7,212 bases of DNA from Verrucomicrobiota bacterium (GTDB lineage Bacteria > Verrucomicrobiota > Verrucomicrobiia > Chthoniobacterales > UBA10450). The DNA is taken from assembly GCA_003219925.1 (NCBI GenBank), contig QHQU01000082.1:1-7212 (forward strand). Direction: 5' to 3'. The notes below the pieces were generated by a model, which saw only the letters and a program-made list of their open reading frames with translations, ran no database searches and was not told the origin of the DNA. Made by a program: the position numbers and the translations under genes. Every line of letters begins with the position of its first letter. Positions within the stretch are counted from its first letter, which is position 1. Positions 5,781-7,212 of the stretch are shown piece by piece.

Positions 5781-7212
5781 ATGCATTCGGGCGGGACAGA
5801 GACGGTAGAAAAGCCAGTCGCAGAAACGACAAGAAAATCGGGGCCGGATAAGTTCGCCGCGACCCCAACTACGATCGCCACTTTCGCCGATCGTCACATC
5901 GCCCCAAGTGCCGAAGAGACTATGCAAATGCTGCGCGAGTTGGGCTTCGAAAATCTGGACGCCCTGGTCGATGCCACCGTTCCGAAAAACATCCGGCTGG
6001 ATCGGACCCTCGATTTGCCGAAGGCGAAAAGTGAGAACGAAGCACTGACGGAATTGCGTGCTCTGTCGTCGAAAAATAAGGTCGCGCGAAATTTTACCGG
6101 CGCGGGCTATTCCGACACCATCACGCCGCCGGTAATTCAGCGAAACATTCTCGAAAATCCCGGCTGGTATACCGCTTACACTCCCTATCAGGCCGAGCTT
6201 GCCCAGGGCCGGCTCGAAGCACTCCTGAATTTCCAAACCATGGTGACCGACCTGACCGCGCTCGACATCGCCAATGCTTCATTACTCGATGAAGCAACCG
6301 CAGCTGCCGAAGCAATGGCACTATGCTATCACGCGGCCACCGGACGTGACTCGAGGAATCGATTTTTCGTGGCGGACAATTGTCATCCGCAAACCATCGC
6401 CGTTGTGCGGACCCGCGCGAAGCCGCTCGGAATCGAAATCGTCACCGGCGATTTTTCCGATTTCGAATTTGATGACACGGTTTTTGGCGCACTGGTCCAG
6501 TATCCGGCAACAGACGGCGTGATTTATGACTACGAAAAATTCGCGAAGGCGGCGCACGAGGTCGGCGCGTTGCTCGTCATCGCGGCTGACATTCTTGCAC
6601 TCACTTTATTGAAACCGCCCGGAGAATTCGAGGCCGATGTGGCGGTTGGTTCGACCCAGCGGTTCGGCGTTCCGCTTGGCTTTGGCGGGCCGCATGCGGC
6701 CTACATCGCGACACGCGATCAATTCAAACGTCACCTTCCCGGCCGGCTCGTTGGCGTTTCCCACGACGCTGAAGGACGTCCGGCCTATCGATTGGCGCTG
6801 CAAACACGCGAGCAACACATCCGGCGCGACAAAGCCACCAGTAACATCTGCACTGCCCAGGTCTTGTTAGCTGTGATCGCCGCGATGTATGCGGTTTATC
6901 ACGGACCAAAGGAATTGCGCGCTATCGCCCAACGCGTCCACAATTTCACTGCTAAACTCGCGGAAGGTTTGCGCCAGCTTGGTTTTAGGATCGCATACGA
7001 AAATTTCTTCGACACTATCCGGATTGAACTCGACCAGGCCTCGAGCAGCAATTTGATCGAACGCGCCGAACGTGCCGGGTGCAATCTACGTGCAGCAGGC
7101 GATCATGCGATCAGCATCTCACTCGACGAAACCACCACGGATTTCGACATCGAAACCTTGATGTCGATCTTTCGCGGAACGTCTGTCCGCGATTTTGCCG
7201 ACGCGGATATTG
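5781..7212 (+). CDS. gcvP: Glycine dehydrogenase (decarboxylating), P-protein, N-terminal half
   Basis: P-protein of the glycine cleavage system: with PLP it decarboxylates glycine and loads the aminomethyl group on the lipoyl arm of GcvH. The window holds 477 codons with no stop, about half of the usual 950 residues. The match to E. coli GcvP is evident throughout: FADRHIAPSAEE (35-46), LENPGWYTAYTPYQAEL (124-140), GRLEALLNFQ (143-152), NASLLDEATAAAEAM (165-179), RFFVADNCHPQT (194-205), AADILALTLL (268-277), STQRFGVPLGFGGPHAA (291-307) and QTREQHIRRDKATSNICT (341-358). The PLP lysine lies in the unseen C-terminal half. The reading frame runs past the ~440-residue length of the split-type GcvPA subunit, which favours the single-chain form. 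ATG 5781 follows an in-frame TAA at 5769, so no upstream start is possible; the roughly 34 residues before FADRHI exceed the leader of E. coli GcvP. No clear ribosome-binding site. gcvT and gcvH are not in the window. RHIA replaces the usual RHIG. Confidence 0.95.
   Translation, partial: MHSGGTETVEKPVAETTRKSGPDKFAATPTTIATFADRHIAPSAEETMQMLRELGFENLDALVDATVPKNIRLDRTLDLPKAKSENEALTELRALSSKNKVARNFTGAGYSDTITPPVIQRNILENPGWYTAYTPYQAELAQGRLEALLNFQTMVTDLTALDIANASLLDEATAAAEAMALCYHAATGRDSRNRFFVADNCHPQTIAVVRTRAKPLGIEIVTGDFSDFEFDDTVFGALVQYPATDGVIYDYEKFAKAAHEVGALLVIAADILALTLLKPPGEFEADVAVGSTQRFGVPLGFGGPHAAYIATRDQFKRHLPGRLVGVSHDAEGRPAYRLALQTREQHIRRDKATSNICTAQVLLAVIAAMYAVYHGPKELRAIAQRVHNFTAKLAEGLRQLGFRIAYENFFDTIRIELDQASSSNLIERAERAGCNLRAAGDHAISISLDETTTDFDIETLMSIFRGTSVRDFADADI

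Noticed and set aside
5634..6236. 200-codon open reading frame on the minus strand
   Set aside because: It is antisense to the beginning of gcvP and has no domain of its own. The frame with clear GcvP homology runs through the same bases on the plus strand.

Overview
The window looks like a piece of a soil-type Verrucomicrobiota chromosome (my best guess is the Chthoniobacterales / Udaeobacter neighbourhood). This rests on several things: moderately GC-rich coding sequence, a BBP2-like outer-membrane barrel paired with a Wza-type export protein, a small secreted beta-rich protein of a kind I associate with this phylum, and short dispersed palindromes between genes. The taxonomic call is inference, because no rRNA or other marker gene is present.

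Layout. On the minus strand, a beta-barrel outer-membrane protein gene (267-1538) is followed after 15 bases by the start of a polysaccharide export protein gene (1-251, running off the left edge). They look like one exopolysaccharide-export operon. A roughly 210-bp divergent gap separates them from plus-strand genes: a secreted or membrane-anchored discoidin-like protein (about 1753-2343), a cytoplasmic PAS / HPK4 histidine kinase / receiver hybrid (2619-4247), a medium-form threonine ammonia-lyase with a C-terminal ACT domain (about 4426-5637), and the N-terminal half of a single-chain glycine dehydrogenase, GcvP (5781 to beyond the right edge).

The intergenic DNA holds most of the non-coding structure. 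A cluster of three adjacent short hairpins inside weaker outer inverted repeats lies between the kinase and the threonine ammonia-lyase (4250-4367). A GTCATCCCGAGCG-type dispersed repeat (5661-5690) and a separate perfect 8-bp-stem palindrome (5709-5730) lie between the threonine ammonia-lyase and gcvP.

Functionally the genes fall into an envelope/polysaccharide export pair, an orphan signalling protein with no partner in view, and two amino-acid catabolic enzymes (threonine/serine deamination and glycine cleavage) that share substrates through serine-glycine-threonine metabolism. I see no RNA gene, CRISPR array, insertion sequence, toxin-antitoxin or defence system, and no convincing evidence of a new biological system. 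The repeats are the most interesting part.
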